Assembly (NCBI GenBank): GCA_030740765.1
Contig: JASLWR010000007.1
Span: 20,638 to 84,637, forward strand
From: Thermoplasmatota archaeon
GTDB taxonomy: Archaea; Thermoplasmatota; Penumbrarchaeia; JASLWR01
Length of the DNA stretch: 64,000 nucleotides
Direction: 5' to 3'
Below, one piece after another: positions 28,118 to 35,985 of the stretch. Position numbers and translations under genes: made by a program. Every line of letters starts with the position of its first letter. The first letter of the stretch is position 1. The notes under the pieces were generated by a model that was not told where the DNA came from, made no database searches, and worked only from the letters and a program-made list of their open reading frames with translations.

Positions 28118-29383
28118 ATGGACTCTTCCCTCCAACAAAGCTTAAAGATATCCTCAGAGGTCGTCGACGAACTCAACCTTTTTCTCCTGGACCCTGGAAA
28201 CCCAATGATCACTTCGTTTCTATCGGTCATCGAGAAGTACGGCGGTGTCCGAGAGATCAACAATAAGGCGATGGAGAACGGAAAACCGGAAAATCTTATC
28301 CGGCGATTGGCAGAATTGAATTCGCCCTATGTGCAAGACCTGCAATGGCTCCGTGAACAGAAAGATAACAGAGCCTTCATCAGCGAAGAGGAATATCGAG
28401 AGAAAGTGCTGGGAGAAGTTAATAAAAAAATGTCGTTCAAGGATGATTATGCCGTTACTCTGGAACTGTCTGCTGCCCAGTATTTTCCCTGGCTCATGGT
28501 CTCCGCGAGACAGGCTGTGGAACGGCGCGAGCTGATGCCAGGCAGGTATATAAGGGTCCGGAACATGGCAGAGCAGGTGAAAGACAATGACATACTGGCG
28601 TTTGCCGCGGCAATGAAGATCATAGGCTCCAGCTGGTGCGAGACGCTGGACACCAAGGGAACCGATGGGTCCAACGTCCATCTTGGGGGCCCGGAGACAA
28701 TAACCGGTTATTTCGGCGGAGTGGGCCAGCCCAATGAACATGCAATACAATGGCTCGATGAGTTTTTGCATTACTACACGGAGTACGGCGTGAGACAGGT
28801 TTTAAATATCAATCCCGGTACGGTGCTGCTGGGATATCTACTGCACAAGATAGGGGTGGACATCGAGTTCAAGATATCTGTTTTCATGGGTAACGATAAT
28901 CCCTATTCCGTGTTATGGACGTTAATGACCGCCAAATTGTTCTCAAGACCCGACGGTACCAGTTCCCTGATCGGTTTCAATTTTTCCAATTCCGTGGATA
29001 ACGTGACCATCGAGCTGTCTTCCGGTATCCGGAAGGCATTGGGTTTCGAGGACGTGGTCAGGTTCGAACATCATATTCTGGAGACTTACAGGGCCATAGT
29101 CCGCCAGCCCTATGACCGCCGTACCGAATTAATTGAGATCACGCCGCGTGTAAAAAATATAAGCGCCAAGCACGAGGGGGGCGAGGTGAAGGTGGAAGAG
29201 ACGAGAGAGCGACCTTCCAGCATTCTCGATTATTTCCTCACGAAAGAGGATATCGAGGAGCAGGGTATTGCGACACATCTTGAGAGGAACTTCCTCGACA
29301 AGCACGACGCCGTGAACAACACTGCAAGGGCATTGACGGAGAACGGATTGTCTTTCATCGCCGCCCGGGAACTTCACCACTAG
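28118..29383 (+). CDS. Conserved-looking hypothetical protein (421 residues)
   Basis: The ORF track starts at 28088; ATG 28118 has AAAGGAGTG upstream, so it is preferred. The protein is soluble, with no signal or membrane helix. Segments such as GTDGSNVHLGGPETITGYFGG, RQVLNINPGTVLLGYLL and ISVFMGNDNPYSVLWTLM alternate in a way that suggests an alpha/beta enzyme, possibly a TIM barrel; HHILETYRAIVRQPYDRR may form part of an active site. I do not recognise the family. The gene follows NAC by 95 bases on the same strand, with possible independent transcription. Its base and codon use match the housekeeping neighbours. Confidence 0.6.
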   Translation: MDSSLQQSLKISSEVVDELNLFLLDPGNPMITSFLSVIEKYGGVREINNKAMENGKPENLIRRLAELNSPYVQDLQWLREQKDNRAFISEEEYREKVLGEVNKKMSFKDDYAVTLELSAAQYFPWLMVSARQAVERRELMPGRYIRVRNMAEQVKDNDILAFAAAMKIIGSSWCETLDTKGTDGSNVHLGGPETITGYFGGVGQPNEHAIQWLDEFLHYYTEYGVRQVLNINPGTVLLGYLLHKIGVDIEFKISVFMGNDNPYSVLWTLMTAKLFSRPDGTSSLIGFNFSNSVDNVTIELSSGIRKALGFEDVVRFEHHILETYRAIVRQPYDRRTELIEITPRVKNISAKHEGGEVKVEETRERPSSILDYFLTKEDIEEQGIATHLERNFLDKHDAVNNTARALTENGLSFIAARELHH

Positions 29384-29494
29384 GAGCTCCCCTAAATTTG
29401 GATAATGATGTTTACGTTTTGTCTTGCATCTTAATTTTTTTTTATTGCAATCAAGGTCACTTGGTCGATAACGTCATAAATATATAATATTTAA

Positions 29495-29690
29495 GGTCGG
29501 CCTAATGCCGACCAAGGAGGCAGATTTGCCTATTGTAAGTTTCTCCGAACCCTAATATAATCTCCGATTATATGTCGGGCTCAGGTGTGACGAAGTTACA
29601 CCCGTAGGTGCATCCACCGAGGGTGCAGCAACGCCTGCAGGGTGTTGCGGAACGATATGGGCACCGGAGTGAAACGGGAGCTGGCCTTCG
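29495..29690 (+). ncRNA. Candidate structured non-coding RNA
   Basis: No ORF covers 29400-29826. An AT-rich TATA-like element (AAATATATAATATTTAA) is followed by a GC-richer stretch with many perfect stems: GGTCGGC/GCCGACC, ATATAATC/GATTATAT with a TCC loop, GGTGTG/TACACC, CACC/GGTG, GCAACGCC/GG-TGTTGC, and GGTGC closing onto GCACC. That many nested stems in 200 bases is unlike an ordinary spacer. I looked for the conserved SRP (GGAAG-AGC region) and RNase P (GAGGAAAGTCC) cores and did not find them. Strand is assigned from the TATA box. It may be a stand-alone RNA since the next gene is convergent. Depending on the exact start, the first hairpin may fall in the promoter. Confidence 0.5.
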
Positions 29691-29774
29691 AATAATAAAT
29701 ATCAGGGGAAAATATCCTGGATTGTTTAAATCGTGACTGACAAGCTAAATATGGATAGCATTCCTGCTCGCCAA

Positions 29775-29820
29775 AATTAAAAATAAAAAAAAAGGGAAAA
29801 TAAAAAAAAGAAAAAATTGA
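29775..29820 (-). terminator. T-rich terminator of the 29827-33009 gene
   Basis: Read on the minus strand this is TTTTTTCTTTTTTTTATTTT and more T runs directly after the stop codon. Archaeal termination commonly occurs at such oligo-T tracts. Confidence 0.5.
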
Positions 29821-29826
29821 GGACCT

Positions 29827-32800
29827 TTAAAGGTCCTCGAGTTCGTCGAGTTCGTCGTCGTCCATGTCCAGGCTTTCCTCTTCGAGTTCGTCTTCCATAT
29901 CCTCGACGCCCTCAAGCTCGTCATCCTCGTCCTCTACATCGAACTCATCGATGGCTTCGGGGACATCTTCCTCGGGGGGTTCCAGCTCGTCTCCTTCTTC
30001 CCCTTCCTCGATCTCCTCCTCGACCTTCTCGGGCATCTCGAATTCAGAACCACAAGAATCACAGATGGTGGCATCCTTCTCAACCATCTCGCTGCACTCG
30101 GGGCACCTGAACTCTTCTTCCTCGAAGCTCTCTCCGCACTCGGGACAGGTGTCCATGTCGGACGTGACTATTGCGCCACAGCTCGGGCACTCGTATTCCC
30201 GTATCTCATCGTCGTAGAGGTCTTCCTCGCTTCCCTTGGATTTCATGGCCAGTACCACCAAAATGATGATGATGAATACTATCACCACAATGGCGACGAT
30301 GAGAAGTACGCTGTTACCATCGGGATCGGATTTAATCGTCTCTCCTTCAAATTCATCATAGTCCCAATCGGTACCTGTTTCCTTGTGATCACCATATTCT
30401 CGGGTTACTGTTATACCGGCGGGCATATCCCTTAGAGGGAACTCCTTGAACTCTGCAATTCCATTAGATCCTGTTACAGCGCTCCATAATTCACCATCGT
30501 AAGTGAAGGAGACCTTGATGCCAGGCTTTCCATCGTCCTTGTTCTCCATCCATGGTCCGAGTGTCATGGTGAATGTGGGTGGTTCCACGTCAGGATTATT
30601 CCATACGAGAATTACGGTTCCAAGGTCCCAGTCAGCATCGGTTATGATGACGGTCTCATTGGTGGTGTTATAATTCGTGGCGCTGAAAGTTAGCTCGTAG
30701 GTATCTGCAATGAGGCCCGTAATGGTGAAACTACCGTTGACAACGGTCACCACAGTCGTTCCGATCATCACTTTTGCATCAATTGGATCGACCTTACCGG
30801 TAATATTGTATTTGTTCGTTATATCAAGGGGCAGGGTGACATTCCACGTTGTGTTTTTGCCCTCCTTGAACTCCAAGGATATCTTTTCGGTTAGATAATC
30901 GGTCTTTGAGTAGGTTACCAACCACCAGCCCCGAGAGGCCCCATCGGGTTTTTCCACGTCATGGCGGTATACTCTTGTGCCGGTGACATCGGCCGCGTCT
31001 ATGGCGAAGAGACCGTGTGGGACTCCCTTGATGGCATACGAGCCGTTGACTCCGCTTGTGGCCGTGAGGTTCATCCAGGTCCTGGTGGTGGTGTTGACGG
31101 TTGCGTTCACGCTGTCAACGACGACGCTCATGTTGCCAATCACGTCGTTGAATATCTCCACGGTGACCGTGACGCCGGTAAGATTGTCTGCGCCTGCAAG
31201 TGCGGTACCCACCAGATATGTATCGGGAGGTGGAGGTGTTGCATTTACAAGGGTATAATTTACCCAGGCCTTAGGCTTCAGGGCGTTGATCTCGAAGAGC
31301 TGCTTGTTCACTGCGGGTACATCGTAACCATTGTCAGCCAGCCAGGTCTCATCAAGCATTATGACGTACTTGGTATCGCTGAAGGGCAGGAATTCCGAAA
31401 AAGACCCGTTCGAGTCCGCGGTGTTGTTGTAGTATTTATCGATGTAAGTGACGTTCGTTGCATTCATCGCCGTTATGTAGATGATTACCGAGGCGTTGGA
31501 AACATTTCCGTCCGCATCAGTGACCTTCCCATACAACCACCCGTCTGTTGGCTCGTGTATTGTGAAGTTGTAATCAACGTGTTCCTTGAGGACACTGGCT
31601 GCATTGGCATCCGTACCGACGAAATGGTACGAATGGTTTGCTGCTGTTGCGGTCCAGTTGTACGTGAAGGTTACGCCGCTTCCCCAGCTTGTGCTTCCGT
31701 TGCTGACCATGTCGTGGGAAACGTTGTCTATGTAAACCTTTAAGGTTCCAACGTCGGCGTCGAAATCTTTGTAGACAGCCGAGAACACGATCACCTCATC
31801 AACGAGAACATTGGCTGCTGTGGGATCTGGAGTAAGCGAAACGTTAAGCAATTCCGGTGGAAGATTGGGAGTAACTCCTATGACCAGATCCTTTATCAAA
31901 ACTTCCGCTGTGCCCACGAGGCTTGCCTTAACCTTGTAAGATCCTTCGTCCTGAATCGAAAGACCCTGGAATATCACACTGGCTTCTTCTCTGGTGGAAG
32001 TAGTTCCCTCTTCCGGAGTAATGTTGCCTGACGTATTCGTAAGATCGATCAATATATTTGCTGGGTCTGCAGCCGGATATATCTCCAGGTGAACAGTACC
32101 CGTTCCCACTGCATTACCGGTGTTGTTCAAAAGAACAGTCACATCGAAGAATGTACTCGGTACACCCCCGGTGTCACCGAATCCTGTCAAGTTGACCAGA
32201 TGGATATCGGGGATGTTCTTTATCTGCACCTGTAAGGTGGTACCGTTGGTTACGCCGGTGTTGCTTGCATTGATAGTAATGTTGAAGGCACCTTGGGCGG
32301 AAGGCTCCCAGAAGAATTCTACAGGGTCTGACACCATGTTGGCTGCCAGGACCGCGATTTCCTCAAAGCTCTCCGTGAACTGCTCAGCGATCTGGCTGGA
32401 GACGTTTAAGACCTCAATGGAGACATTGGTATCCACTAAATTGGAATTCCCCATGTTTGTAACGGTGGCCAGTATCCCTATGGTTCTCTGTCCGTAAAAA
32501 CCGTCCTTTTCGGGGGCATCGATACTGATGTTTACCATGAAATCGATTATCGTCGTGAAGTTCACACCAGTCATATTCGCTGATCCATTCACCATTCCGG
32601 TACCGTTCAACCACCCCTCGATGGAGGCAGTTATGTTGTAAAGTCCGGGATCGGTAAAGTTGAATTGGTCATTCATCAGGACAACATGATCTCCTGGCGA
32701 TAGGTTTCCCTTTTCTGATGTGTTGGCTTCAGAACCACCGTCGTGAGTGACATTAATGGTCACGTTCACGTTCATCATCTGATGTGCTAGAGTAAAATTT

Positions 32801-33009
32801 ACTCCTATCGAATATTCTCCGTTTCCGTTCGTACCGTTCTCTTCGAATGGTATTTGTGTGTTTACGGCTATTTCGTTTACTGTTATCTCACCTGCGCGAC
32901 CTGGTGCGGGAGCATCTTCCTCTGCGGCATTTACCATCAAAGGAAAAGCACTCAACATCATAATCGCTACCATGGTGGCTACAATTATTCTTTTCATTTT
33001 TCCATACAT
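29827..33009 (-). CDS. Surface protein with CARDB/carboxypeptidase-regulatory-like exodomains, cytoplasmic zinc ribbons and acidic tail
   Basis: About 1060 residues; ATG 33009 is preferred to the tracked GTG 33018 because GAGGTG stands six bases before it. A signal peptide ends near VNAAEE. The long exterior has CARDB-like units (VTNMGNSNLVDTNVSIEV), carboxypeptidase-regulatory-like units (GKVTDADGNVSNASV, TGKVDPIDAKV) and dozens of Asn-X-Ser/Thr sites, suggesting heavy N-glycosylation. A membrane helix lies near 895-920 (VLLIVAIVVIVFIIIILVV). Two zinc ribbons follow inside (CPSCGAI...CPECGESF, CPECSEM...CDSCGSEF), then about 90 residues that are mostly Asp/Glu. It is a one-gene unit with its own TATA and terminator. 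Probable surface receptor or sheath protein; ligand unknown. Confidence 0.87.
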   Translation of the reverse strand: MYGKMKRIIVATMVAIMMLSAFPLMVNAAEEDAPAPGRAGEITVNEIAVNTQIPFEENGTNGNGEYSIGVNFTLAHQMMNVNVTINVTHDGGSEANTSEKGNLSPGDHVVLMNDQFNFTDPGLYNITASIEGWLNGTGMVNGSANMTGVNFTTIIDFMVNISIDAPEKDGFYGQRTIGILATVTNMGNSNLVDTNVSIEVLNVSSQIAEQFTESFEEIAVLAANMVSDPVEFFWEPSAQGAFNITINASNTGVTNGTTLQVQIKNIPDIHLVNLTGFGDTGGVPSTFFDVTVLLNNTGNAVGTGTVHLEIYPAADPANILIDLTNTSGNITPEEGTTSTREEASVIFQGLSIQDEGSYKVKASLVGTAEVLIKDLVIGVTPNLPPELLNVSLTPDPTAANVLVDEVIVFSAVYKDFDADVGTLKVYIDNVSHDMVSNGSTSWGSGVTFTYNWTATAANHSYHFVGTDANAASVLKEHVDYNFTIHEPTDGWLYGKVTDADGNVSNASVIIYITAMNATNVTYIDKYYNNTADSNGSFSEFLPFSDTKYVIMLDETWLADNGYDVPAVNKQLFEINALKPKAWVNYTLVNATPPPPDTYLVGTALAGADNLTGVTVTVEIFNDVIGNMSVVVDSVNATVNTTTRTWMNLTATSGVNGSYAIKGVPHGLFAIDAADVTGTRVYRHDVEKPDGASRGWWLVTYSKTDYLTEKISLEFKEGKNTTWNVTLPLDITNKYNITGKVDPIDAKVMIGTTVVTVVNGSFTITGLIADTYELTFSATNYNTTNETVIITDADWDLGTVILVWNNPDVEPPTFTMTLGPWMENKDDGKPGIKVSFTYDGELWSAVTGSNGIAEFKEFPLRDMPAGITVTREYGDHKETGTDWDYDEFEGETIKSDPDGNSVLLIVAIVVIVFIIIILVVLAMKSKGSEEDLYDDEIREYECPSCGAIVTSDMDTCPECGESFEEEEFRCPECSEMVEKDATICDSCGSEFEMPEKVEEEIEEGEEGDELEPPEEDVPEAIDEFDVEDEDDELEGVEDMEDELEEESLDMDDDELDELEDL

Positions 33010-33057
33010 GTTTTTCACCTCTATTAGTTTGCTTAAACTCTTTATGAATTATAATAA

Positions 33058-33072
33058 ATTATATATATAGTT
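33058..33072 (-). promoter_or_regulatory. TATA box of the 33009 surface-protein gene
   Basis: On the minus strand ACTATATATATAATTTA stands about 50 bases before the start, followed by a short leader with a GAGGTG ribosome site. It is the strongest TATA-like sequence in this spacer. Confidence 0.5.
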
Positions 33073-33156
33073 TATTACCCAGTCCTATTTTGAGTATATT
33101 TTGATGGTTTTCTTACCGCTTTTTCTCTGATTTCGATCGATTCCGTTTCAACATAT

Positions 33157-33172
33157 ATCCGGAGTTCCGGAT
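33157..33172. repeat. Perfect palindrome ATCCGGA-GT-TCCGGAT
   Basis: A 7-base inverted repeat with a 2-base centre in the AT-rich spacer between the surface-protein promoter and the IS remnant. It could be a protein-binding site or a trace of insertion. The rest of 33073-33331 shows nothing I can assign. Confidence 0.4.
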
Positions 33173-33331
33173 GACTGGCATCATAGAAATGGCTATGAAT
33201 TGTAAATGATATTTTTAACTATGTATTTTTGCCAAAACCGAGCAATCTCAGTCTTATTTGCTATAAATCCGGGAAATATTCCCCTACTTTTCATCCGTTT
33301 CGGTGTTATTATTTTGTGCAACCCAAAAACA

Positions 33332-33977
33332 TGTGTCACCCCTTTGCTATTAGGGTTAGTACCAACAAACCAAAACAAAGGAGTGACACACCATGAAGCT
33401 GCTTCAGAAAGAATGGCGAAGTTTTGAATGGGGCCATCCAAATCGGTTGATTCAAGCAGATCTAACTAAACTAAATGGGATTAATATTCTGACCATGGAG
33501 GACGATCATTCCAGGAAAGGATGGGCAATGGCGATCCCGGATGCTACCACTACTACAGTCATAGATGCCATGAAGACCCTGATCCGGAGAAAGTATGATA
33601 ATCTACTGACCGATAATGGCGCTCAGTTTAGTAGAGCGAATGCTGAGATGAGGAAGTACTGCGATGAGTGGCTTGATGAGAAGCATATCTGGAGTTCGAT
33701 TCACCATCCACAGACTCTTAGAAAACTGAGTGTATTCCAAAAGGGATTGAAGCGCTTTCTTCGACATCGTATCGGTAAGAAACGTAATATTTCTGAGATC
33801 AACCATTGGATTGATGTGTATGATCATTGGTACAATAACGGAAGTTATCACTCATCGATCGGGACATATCCGGAGAGCAGATACAGTGGAAAGAGACAAG
33901 AGAATTGGTATGAAAAGCTAATCACAGCAATTAAATTGGATAATGTGCTTACGCTCAAATCGTAGAGGGGTGACATA
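33332..33977 (+). mobile_element. Short IS481-like insertion sequence remnant
   Basis: The left end TGTGTCACCCCTTTG (33332) and the right end AGGGGTGACATA (33966-33977) are inverted copies of TGTCACCCCT, the kind of TGT-starting terminal repeat expected for IS481-type elements. A further right-end-like copy, CAAAGGAGTGACACA (33376-33390), lies just inside the left end and forms a 15-base near-perfect inverted repeat with it. The element is about 650 bp, shorter than usual (about 1 kb), and lacks the transposase DNA-binding domain, consistent with internal deletion. Confidence 0.6.
33393..33965 (+). pseudogene. Truncated DDE transposase (integrase core domain)
   Basis: A 190-residue ORF with an rve/IS481-type integrase core. 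The first Asp lies in LIQADLTKLNG, the second in LLTDNGAQF. The usual third motif HPQTNGKVERF is here HPQTLRKLSVF, so the catalytic Glu appears replaced by Ser. The N-terminal helix-turn-helix region expected before the core is missing; the ORF begins at core residue level (WGHPNRLIQAD). A ribosome-site-like GGAG lies inside the inner terminal repeat. The protein is therefore probably inactive, though it could still bind DNA. Confidence 0.7.
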
Positions 33978-34009
33978 TCTCTCTGGTTTTCACATAAAAG
34001 GTGAGGAAA

Positions 34010-34462
34010 ATGAATAAAAAATCCTATAAGGTTGCTTGTAAGTTTTTTAAAGAAAGTGCAACAAATTTCATTGAGAAAGGCAAAAAAGAATTTGGAGAGA
34101 AAGAGTTGGAGGGAGGTTGGTTTGTTTCCAGAGTGCAGACCCTACCCGCATCAAATATGCAAGAATTGATTAGCTCTATATCGAAAACTGTTTTTAAAAA
34201 AATAGGGACTGCTTACAATTATGATAATCTATACTTTTTCCCACTATTTGAAGAAATGGAGATAGTATTTCAGACTTTACAGAAGTTGGATCATGTACTT
34301 ATTGAAGCTATCGGGATTGGATGGTTGGAAAAGATTGAGAAAGAATACATGATTTGTAATTTTACGATGATAGGAGAAAATCGTCAAGCAACCACCGGTC
34401 TTGTGCGGATAAATGGTTCAGAATTAAAGTGGTTGTCGGAGCCTATTTTCACAATCGGGTAA
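34010..34462 (+). CDS. Hypothetical protein in accessory region
   Basis: A 150-residue soluble protein downstream of the IS remnant. The track begins at GTG 34001, but ATG 34010 has GGTGAGG upstream. I do not recognise a family. The sequence starts KKSYKVACKFFKES, with amphipathic helices (MQELISSISKTVFKKI) and a strand-rich end (MICNFTMIGENRQATTGLV). AT-rich codon use differs from flanking housekeeping genes and suggests recent acquisition. Confidence 0.5.
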   Translation: MNKKSYKVACKFFKESATNFIEKGKKEFGEKELEGGWFVSRVQTLPASNMQELISSISKTVFKKIGTAYNYDNLYFFPLFEEMEIVFQTLQKLDHVLIEAIGIGWLEKIEKEYMICNFTMIGENRQATTGLVRINGSELKWLSEPIFTIG

Positions 34463-34556
34463 AGTGAGGTGGCGTTCTGAAATTGGAAGCATTGGGCCAA
34501 TTTACCATAAGATTTTTTAACAATATGATATTATTAGCGACTAAGGAGTTATAAGG

Positions 34557-34640
34557 ATGAAAAAGAACCATAATTGTAATTGTAAGTCAGGATGTAGGAA
34601 TAAAAGATGTGCTTGTCTAAAAAGTAAAGCGAAGCCCTAA
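34557..34640 (+). CDS. 27-residue cysteine-rich micro-ORF (CXC/tesmin-like motif)
   Basis: Too short for the ORF track. ATG 34557 is preceded by AAGGAGTTATAAGG. The peptide has the core CNCKSGCRNKRCACLK, five cysteines in 14 residues, and a basic end. The order C-x-C-x3-C-x4-C-x-C-x-K matches the first half of the CXC (tesmin/TSO1-like) zinc module found in some transposon and DNA-binding proteins. The second half is missing because of the TAA, so it may be a metal-binding peptide or a degraded fragment. It lies in the accessory patch between two palindromic elements. Confidence 0.45.
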   Translation: MKKNHNCNCKSGCRNKRCACLKSKAKP

Positions 34641-34654
34641 AAATTCCTATCCCA

Positions 34655-34790
34655 TCGTTCGCTTCGCTCACTTCGGAGCAGCTCCGGGGCATTACGGAAT
34701 TTATTCCCTTCGGGACCGGACTATCGCAAAGAATTGAATCTCGGAACAAGCTCCGGGGTATTAGACCCATGAAGGAATAAATTCAGTGGA
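34655..34790. repeat. Palindromic repeat element
   Basis: Two near-identical copies of CGGAgCagCTCCGGGG-ATT start at 34674 and 34742, and an inverted pair GAATTTATTCCcTTC / GAAGGAATAAATTC (34697-34711 and 34771-34784) encloses the second. TTCGCTTCGCTCACTTCGG precedes the first copy. The GC-rich palindromes contrast with the AT-rich surroundings. It is non-coding and could be a structured RNA or a small mobile repeat. Confidence 0.45.
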
Positions 34791-34830
34791 TTCGGCGGGT
34801 AAATTTTTTATATTTCAAAAACATATATGT

Positions 34831-34860
34831 AATATTAATACAATATTAATATAATATTAA
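34831..34860. promoter_or_regulatory. Tandem AATATTAATA repeats, possible antitoxin operator
   Basis: AATATTAATA is repeated almost three times with an 11-base period, about one helical turn, 10-40 bases before the antitoxin start. Such phased repeats suit cooperative binding of a ribbon-helix-helix-like antitoxin. They may also include the TATA element. Confidence 0.4.
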
Positions 34861-34870
34861 GGTGATGTAA

Positions 34871-35107
34871 ATGGTTCAGGCTTTAGTAAATATAGAAAAT
34901 CATACCAATCATATACTGAACATTGTCAAGGCGAAGTACAATTTAAGGAACAAATCAGAAGCGATAGATATGATGGCGGTTCAATATGAGGAAAATATTC
35001 TGGAACCCGAACTCAGACCTGAATACATCGAAAAGGCCCGAAGAATAATGGAAGAAAAGCCTATCAAGATTGGCACCTTAGAGGATCTTCGAAAGAGGTA
35101 TGAGTAA
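34871..35107 (+). CDS. DUF2683-like antitoxin
   Basis: A 78-residue protein beginning VQALVNIENHTNHILNIVKAKYNL and containing KSEAIDMMAVQYEE and LRPEYIEKA, all typical of the archaeal DUF2683 family, whose members accompany RelE-type toxins. The N-terminal part is ribbon-helix-helix-like and should bind DNA and repress the operon. The C-terminal LEDLRKRYE should wrap the toxin. GGTGATG precedes the ATG. The toxin start follows the stop codon directly, so the two are translationally coupled. Confidence 0.8.
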   Translation: MVQALVNIENHTNHILNIVKAKYNLRNKSEAIDMMAVQYEENILEPELRPEYIEKARRIMEEKPIKIGTLEDLRKRYE

Positions 35108-35485
35108 ATGAATCACCCTCAGATGAATCTGCGGGTTTCATCCTCGGAAACGCAGGAATCTGCTTCCCCTCCGCCTCCGCCACCAAGCAGTGGCGGTCAC
35201 CGAAAGGGATTCCTACGGATGTATTCCATCTATATCACCACTCATCTCGATAGAATACTTCAAAAACTAGTAAAGAAAAATCGAAAACAGTATGAATTGA
35301 TTTTGAATAAAATACCGCATATTTTAAAGAACCCTCACCGTTTTAAGAATTTACGTTCTCCATTGCAGCATTTGAAAAGAGTACATATCGACCAGCACTT
35401 TGTTTTGATTTTTTCGGTTGATGAAAAAAGTAAAACAGTTACATTTGAGGATTTTGACCATCATGACAACATATATAGGCACTAG
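35108..35485 (+). CDS. RelE-family toxin with unusual N-terminal extension
   Basis: A 125-residue ORF. Residues 38-125 (MYSIYITTHLDRILQKL, LKRVHIDQHFVLIFSVD, VTFEDFDHHDNIY) are a complete RelE/ParE-superfamily toxin, likely an mRNA endonuclease acting on ribosomes. The first 37 residues are Ser/Pro-rich (including six prolines in a row) and belong to no toxin domain. The DNA for this part has stem-loops, so I think a small repeat inserted in frame at the toxin start. Translation may begin at 35108 (AGAGGT upstream in the antitoxin end) or at ATG 35219, the likely ancestral N-terminus of the fold. Whether the toxin is active is open. Confidence 0.75.
   Translation: MNHPQMNLRVSSSETQESASPPPPPPSSGGHRKGFLRMYSIYITTHLDRILQKLVKKNRKQYELILNKIPHILKNPHRFKNLRSPLQHLKRVHIDQHFVLIFSVDEKSKTVTFEDFDHHDNIYRH
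35113..35215. repeat. Stem-loop-rich insert within the toxin 5' region
   Basis: Contains the stem CCGCCAC/GTGGCGG (loop CAAGCA, 35177-35196), the stem TGCGgGTTTC/GAAACGCA, and a direct repeat GAATCTGC. GC-rich against AT-rich flanks, about 105 bases, in frame. Confidence 0.4.
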
Positions 35486-35622
35486 AGTTGGTGTGGATAT
35501 CGATTCTTTTTTGGTGTTTACTAAAAGTTTGATTTATTTCCACCCCTACTAATTCATACCATCACTTTCCATTACTAGTTAATCCCAGGATCCAACTTCA
35601 TGAACCACTGAATAGTGGATGG

Positions 35623-35832
35623 ATGTTCATGGATGAGAAGAAAAAAAATATGATGGAATTAAAGTATATCATCATCGGTATAGTTATCTCATCATTACTG
35701 GCTGCATTCTTGTATTTCACCGATTTTGTTGATATCGCATTTTATATTCCATATGCAGTTTTACTCATTATAGTCGGATCTTATTATTTGGTCGATGCAA
35801 TCAAAGAAATGATACGGATCAAAAATGAATGA
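35623..35832 (+). CDS. Small two-helix membrane protein
   Basis: A 69-residue protein with two hydrophobic helices (YIIIGIVISSLLAAFLYF and IPYAVLLIIVGSYYLVDAI) and basic ends. An alternative start is the third codon (ATG 35629). No family is recognised. Local sequence is AT-rich like the rest of the accessory patch, and no neighbour suggests a role. A genuine small membrane protein is likely from the strong helix pattern. Confidence 0.5.
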   Translation: MFMDEKKKNMMELKYIIIGIVISSLLAAFLYFTDFVDIAFYIPYAVLLIIVGSYYLVDAIKEMIRIKNE

Positions 35833-35985
35833 ATTTTTCGATTTGTTTTTTACGTTTTCGTAATGTGTCTGCACTTTTATCTCGATGGTTTTGTCTTGGC
35901 CAGGGGGACTTGTTTTGCGATTTATTTATAATAAAAGTGTTTTTTGTTCACTCACTAAAGTTAACTAAAAGTACGCTGAAAGTCA

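Noticed and set aside
29495-29690. SRP RNA or RNase P RNA identity
   Set aside because: The conserved core motifs expected for either RNA were not found by eye, so no family name is given to this or to the 52622 element.
30961-31743. 260-residue plus-strand ORF
   Set aside because: Antisense of the 1060-residue surface protein; no protein-like features of its own.
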